DNA of 51,614 nt from Sphaerisporangium corydalis. Its GTDB lineage: Bacteria > Actinomycetota > Actinomycetes > Streptosporangiales > Streptosporangiaceae. Positions 25,098 to 34,500 of the stretch are shown piece by piece. The stretch covers positions 1 through 51,614 of the forward strand of contig NZ_JANZYP010000073.1 of the NCBI RefSeq assembly GCF_025506355.1. Direction: 5' to 3'. The first letter of the stretch is position 1. Each line of letters opens with the position of its first letter. The translations under genes were made by a program, and so were the position numbers. Below the pieces are notes generated by a model, which did not search any database, was not told the DNA's origin, and saw only the letters and a list, made by a program, of their open reading frames with translations.

Positions 25098-26036
25098 TTG
25101 TCTACCAAGCACGACATCGCACCACCCGGCGCGGTGGCCGGCCCCTCAACGGGCCGGCCGTCGCGCCGGTCCCGCGCACTCCGGCCGCTGGCCGCCCGCC
25201 TGGTGTTCCTCGGCCCCGGGCTCGGCTTCCTGATCGTCTTCCTGCTCGTCCCGCTCGCCCTGATGATGAGCTACACGATCTTCCGGCGCGGGCGGTTCGG
25301 CGGGGTGGTGTACGAGGCGACGGCGGAGAACTTCGGCCGCCTGTTCGACCCGCTCTACTTCGACATCGTGCTGAGCTCGGTGCGGACCGCCGCGGTGACG
25401 ACCCTGATCGCCCTGCTGGTCGGCTACCCCACCGCGTACGTGATCGCCCGGCTGCCCCGCAGGTGGAAGACGATCGCGCTGATCGCGGTCGTCCTGCCGT
25501 TCTGGACCAACTTCCTGATCCGGGTCTACGCCTGGGTCATCCTGCTCAGCGGGCCCGGCCTGGTGAACGAGACCCTCACCGGCGTCGGCCTGATCGACAA
25601 GCCGATCCAGTTCCTCTACAACGAGGGCACGATCGTCACCGGACTGCTCTACTCCTACCTCCCTCTCATGATCCTTCCGCTGTACGCCGCGATCGAGCGG
25701 CTCGACCCGCAACTGCGCGAGGCCTCGGCCAACCTGGGGGCGCGCCCGGCGCGCACGTTCGCCTCGGTGACGCTCCCGCTGACCGTGCCCGGGGTCCTCA
25801 CCGGCTGCGTGTTCGTCTTCGTGCCCTGCCTCGGCAACTTCGTGATCCCCGAGATCCTCGGCGGCGGCCGTTCGATCATGGCGGGCAACCTGATCAGGGA
25901 CCAGTTCCTCAAGGCGCGCGACTGGCCGTTCGGCTCCACCCTGGCGCTCGCGGTGATCGCCGTGCTGATCGTCCTGCTGTTCCTGCAGGCCTGGGCGTCA
26001 CGCGCGTACGGCGGGACGGAGGGCCGTCGTGCCTAG
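25098..26036 (+). CDS. ABC importer permease, PotB-like
   Basis: A 312-residue inner-membrane protein with six expected helices. After a basic arm, the first helix is LVFLGPGLGFLIVFLLVPLAL. The ATPase-contact loop reads REASANLGARPARTFASVTLPL (start REASANLGA, about residue 210), the EAA motif of polyamine-type permeases. A TTG at 25098, 13 bases after the binding-protein stop, is the likely start; a GTG slightly downstream is possible. It ends eight bases inside the next permease gene. Confidence 0.87.
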   Translation: MSTKHDIAPPGAVAGPSTGRPSRRSRALRPLAARLVFLGPGLGFLIVFLLVPLALMMSYTIFRRGRFGGVVYEATAENFGRLFDPLYFDIVLSSVRTAAVTTLIALLVGYPTAYVIARLPRRWKTIALIAVVLPFWTNFLIRVYAWVILLSGPGLVNETLTGVGLIDKPIQFLYNEGTIVTGLLYSYLPLMILPLYAAIERLDPQLREASANLGARPARTFASVTLPLTVPGVLTGCVFVFVPCLGNFVIPEILGGGRSIMAGNLIRDQFLKARDWPFGSTLALAVIAVLIVLLFLQAWASRAYGGTEGRRA

Positions 26037-26802
26037 GGGGCGCCTGATCTACGTGCCCTTCTGGGCCACCTACGTCTTCCTCTACACGCCGATCATCGTG
26101 CTCGTCGTGATGTCGTTCAACGCCGGCAAGTCGCCGTACGTCTACGAGGGCTTCAGCCTGAAGTGGTACGCCGAGCTCGCGGGCGACGACACCGTCAGGA
26201 ACGGCCTGGTCAACACGCTGATCGTCGCGGCGGGGGCCACCGTGCTGTCCACCGTGCTCGGCACGCTGCTGGCCGTGGGCATGGCCCGCCACAGCCGCTC
26301 GCGGCTGCTGGACGCGCTCGGCCTGCTGCCCGCCGTCCTGCCGGACCTGGTCGTCGGGCTCGGCCTGCTGGTCTTCTACGCCACGATCAAGATGACCCTC
26401 GGCCTGCACTCGGTGATCCTGGCCCACACGGTCTTCGGCATGGCGTTCGTCGCCGCCGTCGTGCGCACCCGGCTGACCCACGCCGACACCTCGCTGGAGG
26501 AGGCGTCCCGCGACCTCGGCGCCTCGCCGCTGGCGACGTTCACCCGGATCACGCTGCCGACCCTGGCCCCCGGGATCGCCGCGGGGGCGCTGCTGGCGTT
26601 CACGCTGTCCCTGGACGAGTTCGTGATCGCGTTCTTCACCGCGGCCCCGACCGAGCCGACGCTGCCCATCGTCATCTACTCGATGGTGCGTTTCGGGGTC
26701 ACCCCCGAGATCAACGCGCTGGCCACGATCCTGCTCGCGGTGAGCTTCACCGTGATCATCGTCGCCCAGCGGATGACCCGACTGACGGAGACCCTGACAT
26801 GA
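26029..26802 (+). CDS. ABC importer permease, PotC-like
   Basis: A 257-residue permease, the second membrane subunit. The first helix FWATYVFLYTPIIVLVVMSFN and the phrase YEGFSLKWYAEL are typical of PotC. The EAA loop is EEASRDLGASPLATFTRITL (start about residue 161). The conserved LSLDEFVIAFFT segment near residue 197 is intact. Start GTG overlaps the PotB-like gene by eight bases; the stop overlaps the ATPase gene as ATGA. Together the two proteins form the translocation pore. Confidence 0.9.
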   Translation: MPRGRLIYVPFWATYVFLYTPIIVLVVMSFNAGKSPYVYEGFSLKWYAELAGDDTVRNGLVNTLIVAAGATVLSTVLGTLLAVGMARHSRSRLLDALGLLPAVLPDLVVGLGLLVFYATIKMTLGLHSVILAHTVFGMAFVAAVVRTRLTHADTSLEEASRDLGASPLATFTRITLPTLAPGIAAGALLAFTLSLDEFVIAFFTAAPTEPTLPIVIYSMVRFGVTPEINALATILLAVSFTVIIVAQRMTRLTETLT

Positions 26803-27863
26803 GTGCTCTTCCCGAGGCGCCCGCCGTGCCGCAGACGCTGGTGGGCATCGAGGGCGTCTCCCGGCGGTTCGGCGACGTCGTCGCGCTGGACGACGTCACC
26901 CTGGACATCCGCCAGGGTGAGTTCTTCGCCCTGCTCGGGCCGAGCGGCTGCGGCAAGACGACCCTGCTGCGCATCCTCGCCGGGTTCGAGGAGCCCGACG
27001 CCGGTACCGTCACCCTCGACGGGGCCGACCTGCTGTCACGGCCCGCGCACCGGCGCCCGGTCAACCTGATGTTCCAGTCCTACGCGCTGTTCCCGCACAT
27101 GTCGGTGGCCAGGAACGTCGCCTACGGGCTGGAGCGCGAGAGGGTGCCCCGCGCCGAGGTCAGGGACCGGGTCGAGGAGGTGCTCGCGACCGTGGGCCTG
27201 GCCGAGCAGTCCGCCCGCCGGCCCCACCAGCTCTCGGGCGGGCAGCGGCAGCGGGTCGCGCTGGCGCGGGCGATCGTGAAGCGGCCCCGGCTGCTGCTGC
27301 TGGACGAACCGCTGTCCGCGCTGGACAAGAAGGTCCGCGCCGAGATGCAGCTCGAACTGAAGCGCCTGCAGCACGAGGTCGGCATCACCTTCGTCGTGGT
27401 CACCCACGACCAGGAGGAGGCGATGTCGCTGGCCGACCGCATCGCCGTCCTGGACGCCGGCCGGGTCCAGCAGGTCGACGCGCCCGTGCGGCTGTACGAG
27501 CGGCCCGGCACGCCGTTCGTCGCCGGCTTCATCGGGGCCAACAACCTGTTCGAGGGGACCGCCTCGGGCGGCGGCCTGTCGGTGCCCGCCCTCGGGACGC
27601 TGCCCGCGGCGGGGGGCCTGCCCGCGGGGGCGCCCGCGCTGCTCGGCGTGCGGCCGGAGTCGGTGCGCCTCGGCGAGACCGGGATCCTGCGCGGCGTCGT
27701 CGCCGACGTGAGCTTCTACGGAGGCGTGTCCCACATCGCGGTCCGCGTGGCCGGCCACGACCGCCCGATCCTGGTCGCCGCCCAGGGGCCGGCCCGCCTG
27801 CGGGCGGGCGCGGAGGTCGGGCTCGGCTGGACGGCGGCCGACGCCGTGCTGATCGCCCGGTGA
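26799..27863 (+). CDS. ABC importer ATPase, PotA-like
   Basis: A 354-residue ATPase. Walker A GPSGCGKTT (about residues 46-54), Q-loop VNLMFQSYALFPH, signature LSGGQRQRV, Walker B LLLLDEPLSALD and switch histidine VVTHDQEEA. The last ~110 residues form a TOBE regulatory domain (LLGVRPESVRL). This N-to-C order matches PotA/FbpC/CysA importers. The ATG overlaps the preceding permease stop as ATGA. It is the last gene of the importer operon and ends 11 bases before the converging TetR gene. Confidence 0.92.
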   Translation: MSALPEAPAVPQTLVGIEGVSRRFGDVVALDDVTLDIRQGEFFALLGPSGCGKTTLLRILAGFEEPDAGTVTLDGADLLSRPAHRRPVNLMFQSYALFPHMSVARNVAYGLERERVPRAEVRDRVEEVLATVGLAEQSARRPHQLSGGQRQRVALARAIVKRPRLLLLDEPLSALDKKVRAEMQLELKRLQHEVGITFVVVTHDQEEAMSLADRIAVLDAGRVQQVDAPVRLYERPGTPFVAGFIGANNLFEGTASGGGLSVPALGTLPAAGGLPAGAPALLGVRPESVRLGETGILRGVVADVSFYGGVSHIAVRVAGHDRPILVAAQGPARLRAGAEVGLGWTAADAVLIAR

Positions 27864-27874
27864 CGGCCGTGCGA

Positions 27875-28489
27875 TCAGTGGGCGACGGCCGCCAGCGCGT
27901 GGCCGGTGACGGTGCGCGCGTAGCTGAGGATCAGCTCCGCCGCCTCGTCGGGGCCGATCACCGGGTGGCGCGCCGTGATGCGGTACCCGTAGGCGTCCTC
28001 AAGCGCGACCAGGTTGCGGGAGATCACCACCGGGTCCTCGGTGAGCGCGAACACCCCGAGCGCCGCGCCCATGTCCAGGATGGACTGGTACATCGCGACC
28101 TGCCGGTCGTAGAGCGTGGTGAGCAGCACCGCGTACACCCGGTTGCGCGCCGCCGCGCCGCCGAGCTCGTTGAGCAGCCGCACGCCCGGGTCGTCGGGGC
28201 CGACCGGCAGCCCCGAGCGGATGGTGACCACGAGCTTCTCGGCCGGGTCGCTGAGCCGCGCGACCCGCTTCAGGCGCTGCTCGTAGAACCGCTCCATCCC
28301 GGCGTGGTGCGCCTCGACGAGCAGCTCGCTCAGGTCGGGGTAGTGGTAGAGCACCGCGCCGGAGGTCAGCCCGGCCTCCTCGGCGACGTGGTTGAGATGC
28401 ACGCCCTGGGTGCCGTGGCGGAGGATCGCGCGCCGTGCGGCCTCGATGAGGTCGACCCGCCGATCCGCCCGGCTCTTGCGCGCGCTCAT
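27875..28489 (-). CDS. TetR family transcriptional regulator
   Basis: A 204-residue repressor-like protein. The N-terminal helix-turn-helix has HLNHVAEEAGLTSGAVLYHY (about residues 30-49), and a TetR-type ligand domain follows (RQVAMYQSILDMGAALGVF region). I use the ATG at 28489, preceded by GGGGGA, not the longer open frame upstream. It converges on the importer operon and diverges from the glycosyltransferase/dehydrogenase pair; a 26 bp dyad lies in that divergent gap, which suggests autoregulation and control of that pair. The ligand could be a polyamine or aldehyde, which is only a guess. Confidence 0.85.
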   Translation of the reverse strand: MSARKSRADRRVDLIEAARRAILRHGTQGVHLNHVAEEAGLTSGAVLYHYPDLSELLVEAHHAGMERFYEQRLKRVARLSDPAEKLVVTIRSGLPVGPDDPGVRLLNELGGAAARNRVYAVLLTTLYDRQVAMYQSILDMGAALGVFALTEDPVVISRNLVALEDAYGYRITARHPVIGPDEAAELILSYARTVTGHALAAVAH

Positions 28490-28547
28490 GACAGTCCCCC
28501 CTGTGCCCCGTTGTTGAAGATGGAGTCTAAAGCGACCCATCTGCCGT

Positions 28548-28573
28548 CGGCCATACATACGTGGTTATGGCCG
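28548..28573. promoter_or_regulatory. Candidate TetR operator
   Basis: CGGCCATA (28548-28555) and TATGGCCG (28566-28573) are perfect inverted arms separated by 10 bases, a size usual for TetR-family sites. It lies 59 bases from the TetR start and 51 from the glycosyltransferase start. A second, wider inverted pair, GTTGAAGA/TCTTCAAC, occurs near 28512 and 28610. Confidence 0.6.
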
Positions 28574-28623
28574 TACCCCGCCCCTGTGTATTTGAATCGT
28601 TCTTCAACTTCGATGGAGTATTG

Positions 28624-29898
28624 ATGGCCACCATCCTGTTCATGCCGGAGAGCGCTTACGGGCCGACGAACAACTGCGTCGGCATCGGCGACATCCTGCG
28701 CCGCCGGGGCCACCGCGTGGTGTTCGCCGCCGAGGCGTCGTGGAAGGGCAAGCTGACGGCGCTGGGCTTCGAGGAGGACCTGGTCGACCTCGCCCCGCCG
28801 GCGGAGGAGGAGCAGGACGCGGGCCAGTTCTGGAAGGACTTCATCCGTGACACCGCACCGGAGTACCGCAAGTCCACCTTCACCCAGCTCGAGACCGTCA
28901 CCAAGCCGATCTGGGACGCGCTGATCGACGGGACCAAGTACTGCGAGCCGCAGCTCAGGGCGATCATCGAGCGGGTGGACCCCGACGTCATCGTCGAGGA
29001 CAACGTGATCACCTTCCCCGCGCTGCTCACCGCGGGCAAGCCGTTCGTGCGCATCGTCTCGTGCAACCCCCTTGAGGTGAAGGGCGACGGCGTCGCGCCG
29101 GTGTTCAGCGGGCTCCCGGCCGCCGACCGTGGCGAGTGGGACGCCTTCCGCGCGGAGTACGACCGCACCCACCGCGACATCTGGGCGGCGTTCAACGCCT
29201 GGGTCGTCGAGCAGGGCGCGCCCGCGCTGCCCGAGCTGGAGTTCATCCACGAGGGCGACCTGAACCTGTACGTGTTCCCCGAGATCGCCGACTACACCGA
29301 TGACCGGCCGCTCGGGGAGTCCTGGCACCGGCTGGACTCTTCGGTGCGCGAGACCGACGAGTCCTTCGAGCTCCCGGCGTCGCTGGCCGCCCGCGAGGGC
29401 GCCCTGGTCTACTTCTCCCTCGGCTCGCTCGGCTCGGCCGACGTCGGCCTGATGCAGCGGGTGATCGACGTGCTCGGCACCACGCCGCACCGCTTCATCG
29501 TGTCCAAGGGCCCGCTGCACGACGAGATCAAGCTGGCGGACAACATGTGGGGCGCGGAGTTCGTCCCGCAGACGAAGATCATCCCGCTGGTCGACGTGGT
29601 CATCACGCACGGCGGCAACAACACCACGACCGAGGCACTGCACTTCGGCAAGCCGATGATCCTGCTGCCGCTGTTCTGGGACCAGTACGACAACGCCCAG
29701 CGGATCGACGAGCTGGGGTACGGCGTGCGCCTGTCGACGTACGCCTTCGCCGACGAGGAGCTCACCGGCGCGCTGGACCGGCTGATCGGCGACACCGGAC
29801 TGCGCGCGCGCCTGGCCGAGGCCGGCGAGGAGATCCGCCGCCGCGACGGCCTGCGCAAGGCCGCCGACCTGATCGAGAGGACGGCGACCACACCATGA
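28624..29898 (+). CDS. GT1 family (UGT-like) glycosyltransferase
   Basis: A 424-residue GT-B fold transferase expected to move a sugar from an NDP-sugar to a small acceptor. It begins MATILFMPESAYGPTNNC, close to the acceptor-side start of MGT-type enzymes. The donor-binding block near the C-terminus is THGGNNTTTEALHFGKPMI followed by PLFWDQYDNAQR, the GT1 signature with the nucleotide-contact HGG and terminal D-x-x-N-A. The ATG at 28624 has GGAG upstream. The stop overlaps the dehydrogenase start as ATGA, so the two are coupled. The acceptor is unknown; natural-product or xenobiotic glycosylation is usual for the family. Confidence 0.83.
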   Translation: MATILFMPESAYGPTNNCVGIGDILRRRGHRVVFAAEASWKGKLTALGFEEDLVDLAPPAEEEQDAGQFWKDFIRDTAPEYRKSTFTQLETVTKPIWDALIDGTKYCEPQLRAIIERVDPDVIVEDNVITFPALLTAGKPFVRIVSCNPLEVKGDGVAPVFSGLPAADRGEWDAFRAEYDRTHRDIWAAFNAWVVEQGAPALPELEFIHEGDLNLYVFPEIADYTDDRPLGESWHRLDSSVRETDESFELPASLAAREGALVYFSLGSLGSADVGLMQRVIDVLGTTPHRFIVSKGPLHDEIKLADNMWGAEFVPQTKIIPLVDVVITHGGNNTTTEALHFGKPMILLPLFWDQYDNAQRIDELGYGVRLSTYAFADEELTGALDRLIGDTGLRARLAEAGEEIRRRDGLRKAADLIERTATTP

Positions 29899-31325
29899 CC
29901 AGGTTCCCGGTGAACCCGGCCACCGGCGAGCGGCTGGGCGGGGTCCCCGACACCCCGCTCGCCGAGGTCGCGGCGGCCGTGCGGCAGGCGCGCGCGGCCT
30001 TCGAGCATTGGTCGGCGGCCACGCCGGCGGAACGCTCGCGCGCGCTGCTGCGCCTGGCCGACCTGGTCGAGGCCGACGCCGACGAGCTGACCCGCCTGGA
30101 GGTGGCCGAGACCGGCAAGCCCGCCACGGTGTTCCGCGACGGCGAGCTGCCGTTCGCCGTGGACAACCTGCGGTTCTTCGCCGGCGCCGCGCGTTCCCTG
30201 GAGGGGACGGGCGCGGGGATCCTTAGTGCGGGGTACACCTCGGTGCTGGTGCGCCGGCCGATCGGCGTGGTGGCCTCCATCGCGCCGTGGAACTTCCCGC
30301 TGGTCATGGCGGTGTGGAAGCTCGGCCCGGCGCTGGCCGCCGGGAACGCCGCCGTCATCAAGCCCGCCCCGCAGACGCCGGGCACCACCCTGCGGCTGGC
30401 CGAGCTGGCCGCCAAGGCGGGCTTCCCCGAGGGGCTGGTCCGCGTGGTGACCGGGGACGCCGAGGTGGGCGACGCCCTGGTCGGCGACCCCGGCGTCGAC
30501 ATGGTCAGCGTGACGGGCTCGACGGCGACCGGCCGCGCCGTGATGCGGCGCGCGGCCGGCGACCCGGGTGATCCGCGTCCGGGGCTGAAGCGCGTGCACC
30601 TGGAGCTGGGCGGCAAGGCGCCCGCGCTGGTGTTCGCCGACGCCGACCTGGCCGCCATGGCACGGGGTGTCGCCATGGGCGCCACCTACAACACCGGCCA
30701 GGACTGCACGGCCGCGACGCGGGTGTACGCCGAGCGCGGGGTGTTCGGCGAGACGGTGGAGGCGCTGAGGGCGACGCTGGAGGCCGTGCGCGCGGGGGAC
30801 CCCTGGGACCCGGCGACCGACATCGGACCGCTGATCTCCGGCGCCCACCGGGCGCGCGTCCACGGGTTCGTGGAGCGCGCCGCCGCCGCGGGCGCCCAGA
30901 TCGTGTGCGGCGGAATTGTCCCGGAGGGCCCCGGATTCTTCTATCCGCCCACGCTGATCACCGGCGCGGCCCAGGACGGCGAGCTCGTCCAGGGCGAGGT
31001 TTTCGGTCCGGTGCTCGTCGTGGTGCCCTTCTCCGGCGAGGACGAGGCGGTCCGGTTCGCCAACGACACCCCCTACGGGCTCGCGTCCTCGGTATGGTCT
31101 TCGGACGTCGCGCGGGCGCTCCGGGTGGCCCATCGTCTGGACGTGGGAGTCACCTGGGTGAACGACCACCTGCCGATCGCGTCCGAGGCGCCGCACGGCG
31201 GGGTCAAGGGCAGTGGGTTCGGCAAGGACATGAGCCAGGAGGCGGTCCAGGAGTACTCGGTGACCAGGCATTTGATGATCAAACATGCCGCGTCCGAGGA
31301 TCGTGACAGTTTCCGCCCCGCATAG
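29895..31325 (+). CDS. NAD(P)-dependent aldehyde dehydrogenase, aminobutyraldehyde-type
   Basis: A 476-residue ALDH superfamily enzyme oxidising an aldehyde to an acid. Motifs: SIAPWNFPL (oxyanion Asn about residue 137), TGSTATGR at the cofactor site, general-base Glu in LELGGKAP, catalytic Cys in NTGQDCTAATR (about 275) and EVFGPV. The NTGQDC form is common in gamma-aminobutyraldehyde and betaine-aldehyde dehydrogenases, so a polyamine-derived aminoaldehyde is plausible and fits the nearby PotDBCA-like importer. Start overlaps the glycosyltransferase stop as ATGA. Substrate assignment is an inference. Confidence 0.83.
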   Translation: MTRFPVNPATGERLGGVPDTPLAEVAAAVRQARAAFEHWSAATPAERSRALLRLADLVEADADELTRLEVAETGKPATVFRDGELPFAVDNLRFFAGAARSLEGTGAGILSAGYTSVLVRRPIGVVASIAPWNFPLVMAVWKLGPALAAGNAAVIKPAPQTPGTTLRLAELAAKAGFPEGLVRVVTGDAEVGDALVGDPGVDMVSVTGSTATGRAVMRRAAGDPGDPRPGLKRVHLELGGKAPALVFADADLAAMARGVAMGATYNTGQDCTAATRVYAERGVFGETVEALRATLEAVRAGDPWDPATDIGPLISGAHRARVHGFVERAAAAGAQIVCGGIVPEGPGFFYPPTLITGAAQDGELVQGEVFGPVLVVVPFSGEDEAVRFANDTPYGLASSVWSSDVARALRVAHRLDVGVTWVNDHLPIASEAPHGGVKGSGFGKDMSQEAVQEYSVTRHLMIKHAASEDRDSFRPA

Positions 31326-31335
31326 TTACGGAAGC

Positions 31336-31360
31336 GAGAAGGGGGATTTATCCCCTTCTC
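31336..31360 (+). terminator. Terminator after the aldehyde dehydrogenase gene
   Basis: GAGAAGGGG (31336-31344) and CCCCTTCTC (31352-31360) form a perfect 9 bp stem around GATTTAT. A T-rich stretch follows (TTAATGTTTGGTGTTTTTG). It separates the upstream operon from conservon 2. Confidence 0.75.
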
Positions 31361-31416
31361 TTAATGTTTGGTGTTTTTGTTGCAGAATGTGCTGTTGGCC
31401 GATCTGGTACGGGTGT

Positions 31417-31511
31417 GCTCCAATTACCCTCGCCTGATGGATGTCTCGGACGTCTCATGCGCCTCGCGCGTGACGTACCCCCCTGCACGCCAGGCTCGTG
31501 AGAGGTTGCGA
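31417..31511 (+). promoter_or_regulatory. cvnA2 leader with elements shared with cvnA3
   Basis: Two blocks match the cvnA3 leader: GCTCCAATTACCC (31417-31429; GCTCCAATTGCCC in cvnA3) and GAGAGGTTGCGA (31500-31511; identical in cvnA3). The second contains the likely ribosome site for the GTG at 31517. The first is 100 bases upstream and may mark a shared promoter or regulator site. Confidence 0.5.
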
Positions 31512-31516
31512 AACCA

Positions 31517-34500
31517 GTGAGGACAGAAGACCCTCGGGGTAACCCGGGTCGTGGAAACCGTGTGGAGCGGTCCGGGCCGTCCATGGCGCGAGCCCCGAAG
31601 AGCGGAAGCTGGCTCCGCCTCCAGAACTGGCGCGTCCGGTCACGGCTCGTGGCCCTCATCATCATCCCCACCATCGTCGGCGTCATCCTCGGCGCCGTGC
31701 AGCTCACCAACGCGATCGCCACCTCCTCGGACTACCGGCGCCTGACCGAGGTGGCCGCGCTGGTCCAGAAGATCGACGTCCTGATCCACGAGGTGGACAA
31801 GGAACGCGACCTGATGGCCTGGTACATCGCCGACGGGCGGCGCCAGGCGCGGTTCAAGAGGGTGCGGACCCAGCAGGACAGTGTTGACCGGGCCAGGGAG
31901 CCCGTCCTGTCCGGCGTGTCCAACCTCGACCCCTCCCACACCGCGCGTGTGCGCTCCGAGGCCGAGCAGATCCGCCTCTGGCTGGAGGGCCTGCCCGGCC
32001 TGCGCACCCGAATCGCCGAGCCCAGCGTGCCCTCCCGGGCCGCGCTCGGCATGTACTCCAAGCTCATCACCGTCCTCGGCTCCATGCAGAGCGAGCTCGG
32101 CACCTCCGGCAACGACCAGCGGCTGTTCGGTGACAGCATCGCGCTCGGCGCGCTCGGCCGCGCCAAGGAGGAGGTCTCGCGCCAGCGCGGCCTCATGACC
32201 GTGGGCCTGGCCACCCTCGGCAAGCCCGGCGGCGGCTTCGACTACGACGACTTCGTGGACTTCCCCGGCTCCTGGAGCCGCCAGCAGAGCGAGACCGCCA
32301 CCTTCCTCGCCGAGGCGGCGCCCGCCGACGTCAAGTACTACAACGACAACGTCCGCGGCCAGCAGGTCGACAAGGCCGACTGGATGCGCGCGCTCGCGCT
32401 CGCACAGCTCCGCCAGTTCAAGGAGATCCAGGACCTCGACCCGATCCGCCGCGACGACACCACCATCTGGTACAACTCCACCACCGCCGTCGCCGACCGC
32501 ATGCGCAAGGTCGAGGAACGGCTGGTCGGCTCGGTCGTCCAGCAGAGCCAGGGCCTCCAGGAAGAGGCCCAGCGCCAGGCCATGATCTCCGGCGCGCTGA
32601 TCCTGGTCCTGCTGCTGCTGGTCCTCATCATCACCGCCGTGGTCGCGAGCTCACTGACCCGGCCGCTGCGCCGCCTGCGCTCGGAGGCACTGGAGATCGC
32701 CGGCGTCCGCCTCCCCGAGACCGTCCAGCGGCTCAGGGAGAGCACAGACTCCTCCCCGACGGCCGAGGTCATCCCCATCGGGGTCACCTCCAGGGACGAG
32801 ATGGGAGAAGTGGCCCGCGCCTTCGACGAGGTCCACCGCGAGGCGATCCGGCTGGCCGGCGACGAGGCCCGGCTGCGCAGCAACGTCAACTCGATGTTCG
32901 TCAACCTCTCCCGGCGCAGCCAGACCCTGGTCGAACGCCAGCTCAGCCTCATCGACGGGCTGGAGCAGGGCGAGCAGGACGAGAACCGGCTCGGCAACCT
33001 GTTCAAGCTCGACCACCTGGCCACCCGCATGCGCCGCAACAGCGAGAACCTCCTGGTCCTCGCCGGTCAGGAGACCGCGCGCCGGTGGAGCCAGCCGGTC
33101 CCGATCGTCGACATCGTCCGCGCCTCGCTGTCGGAGGTGGAGAACTACGAGCGGGTCGACGTCCGCGTGCAGTCCGGCATGGCCGTGGTCGGCCAGGCCG
33201 TCAACGACGTCGTCCACCTGGTCGCCGAGCTGGTGGAGAACTCCATCTCCTTCTCGCCGCGCGAGACCAAGGTCGTGGTGTCCAGCAACCGCATCGACGG
33301 CGGCGGCGTGATGATCTCGGTCAGCGACAGCGGCATCGGCATGACCGCCGACGAGCTGGCCGAGTCCAACTGGCGCCTGGCCAACCCGCCGGTCGTGGAC
33401 GTCGCGGTGTCGCGCCGCATGGGCCTGTTCGTGGTCGGCCGCCTGGCGCTGCGCCACAGCATCCGCGTGCAGCTCCGCCAGCAGGACGGCGGCGGCCTCA
33501 CCGCCATGGTGATGCTGCCCGAGACGCTGCTGTCGGCGCCCGGCACCCCGCAGTACGGCGGGATGCCCATGGAGGCCACCGGCCCGATGGCGGGCGCCGC
33601 CCAGTTCGGCGCGCCGCCCCAGGCCCCGGCGTACGACCCGGCCGCCTTCACCCCCGCGACCGGGTTCGACGCCCCCGCGCCGAACGGCATGCGCGCCCCG
33701 GTCTATGGAGCCGACGAGCCCGGGGTCGGCGCCGCCGCCGGCCCGGCCAACCGCGGGCCCTTCGAGCGCGGGCCGTTCGAACGCGACCCGTTCGAGCGCT
33801 CGCCGGCCGCCCCCCGCGACCCCTTCGAGCGCCCGGCGCGGCGCGACCCGTTCGAGAGCCCGCCGGCCGCCGAGCGCGGGCCGTTCGAGCGGGACGACGC
33901 GGCCGAGCAGGACCCGTTCGACCGCTACTTCAACCCCAACCCGCCGCTGGACACCCCGTGGCCCTCCGACACGCCGACCCCCGGCAGCACCTCCTCCTGG
34001 GCGTCCGACCCGGCCGACCAGGACACCGCCTCGTGGCCGGCGATCCCCCCTGCGGGCAGCGGGATGACCGGGCCGCTCAGCGGCGGGTACACCGGCCCGC
34101 TGAGCGGCGGGCCCAACGGGCCGGTCACCGGCGGGCAGGCCGGGCCCGTGACGGGCGGCGGGCCCAACGGGCCGAGGACCGGCCCCAACGGCCCGAGGAC
34201 AGGGCCCGCCGACCGGCGGGGCCGCTCGTTCGGCGCGGTGCCCGACATGGACCACACCGGCCCGCTGCCGGTCGTCCAAAGCTCGTCCCTCGACGGGGCG
34301 GACGAGTTCCTGCCGATCTTCGCCGCCGTCGAGTCCGACTGGTTCCGGCGCTCGGACGCCGAACCACCGCAGGACCGGCCCGAAGTGCCCTGGCAGGAGG
34401 ACATGGTGGAGTTCCCCTCGCGGACGCCCGAGCCGGCGCCCGAGCCGGCCGTCGTCATGGAACCCCCGGCGGAGGCCAGGGCGTGGTCGTCCCCGGGAGA

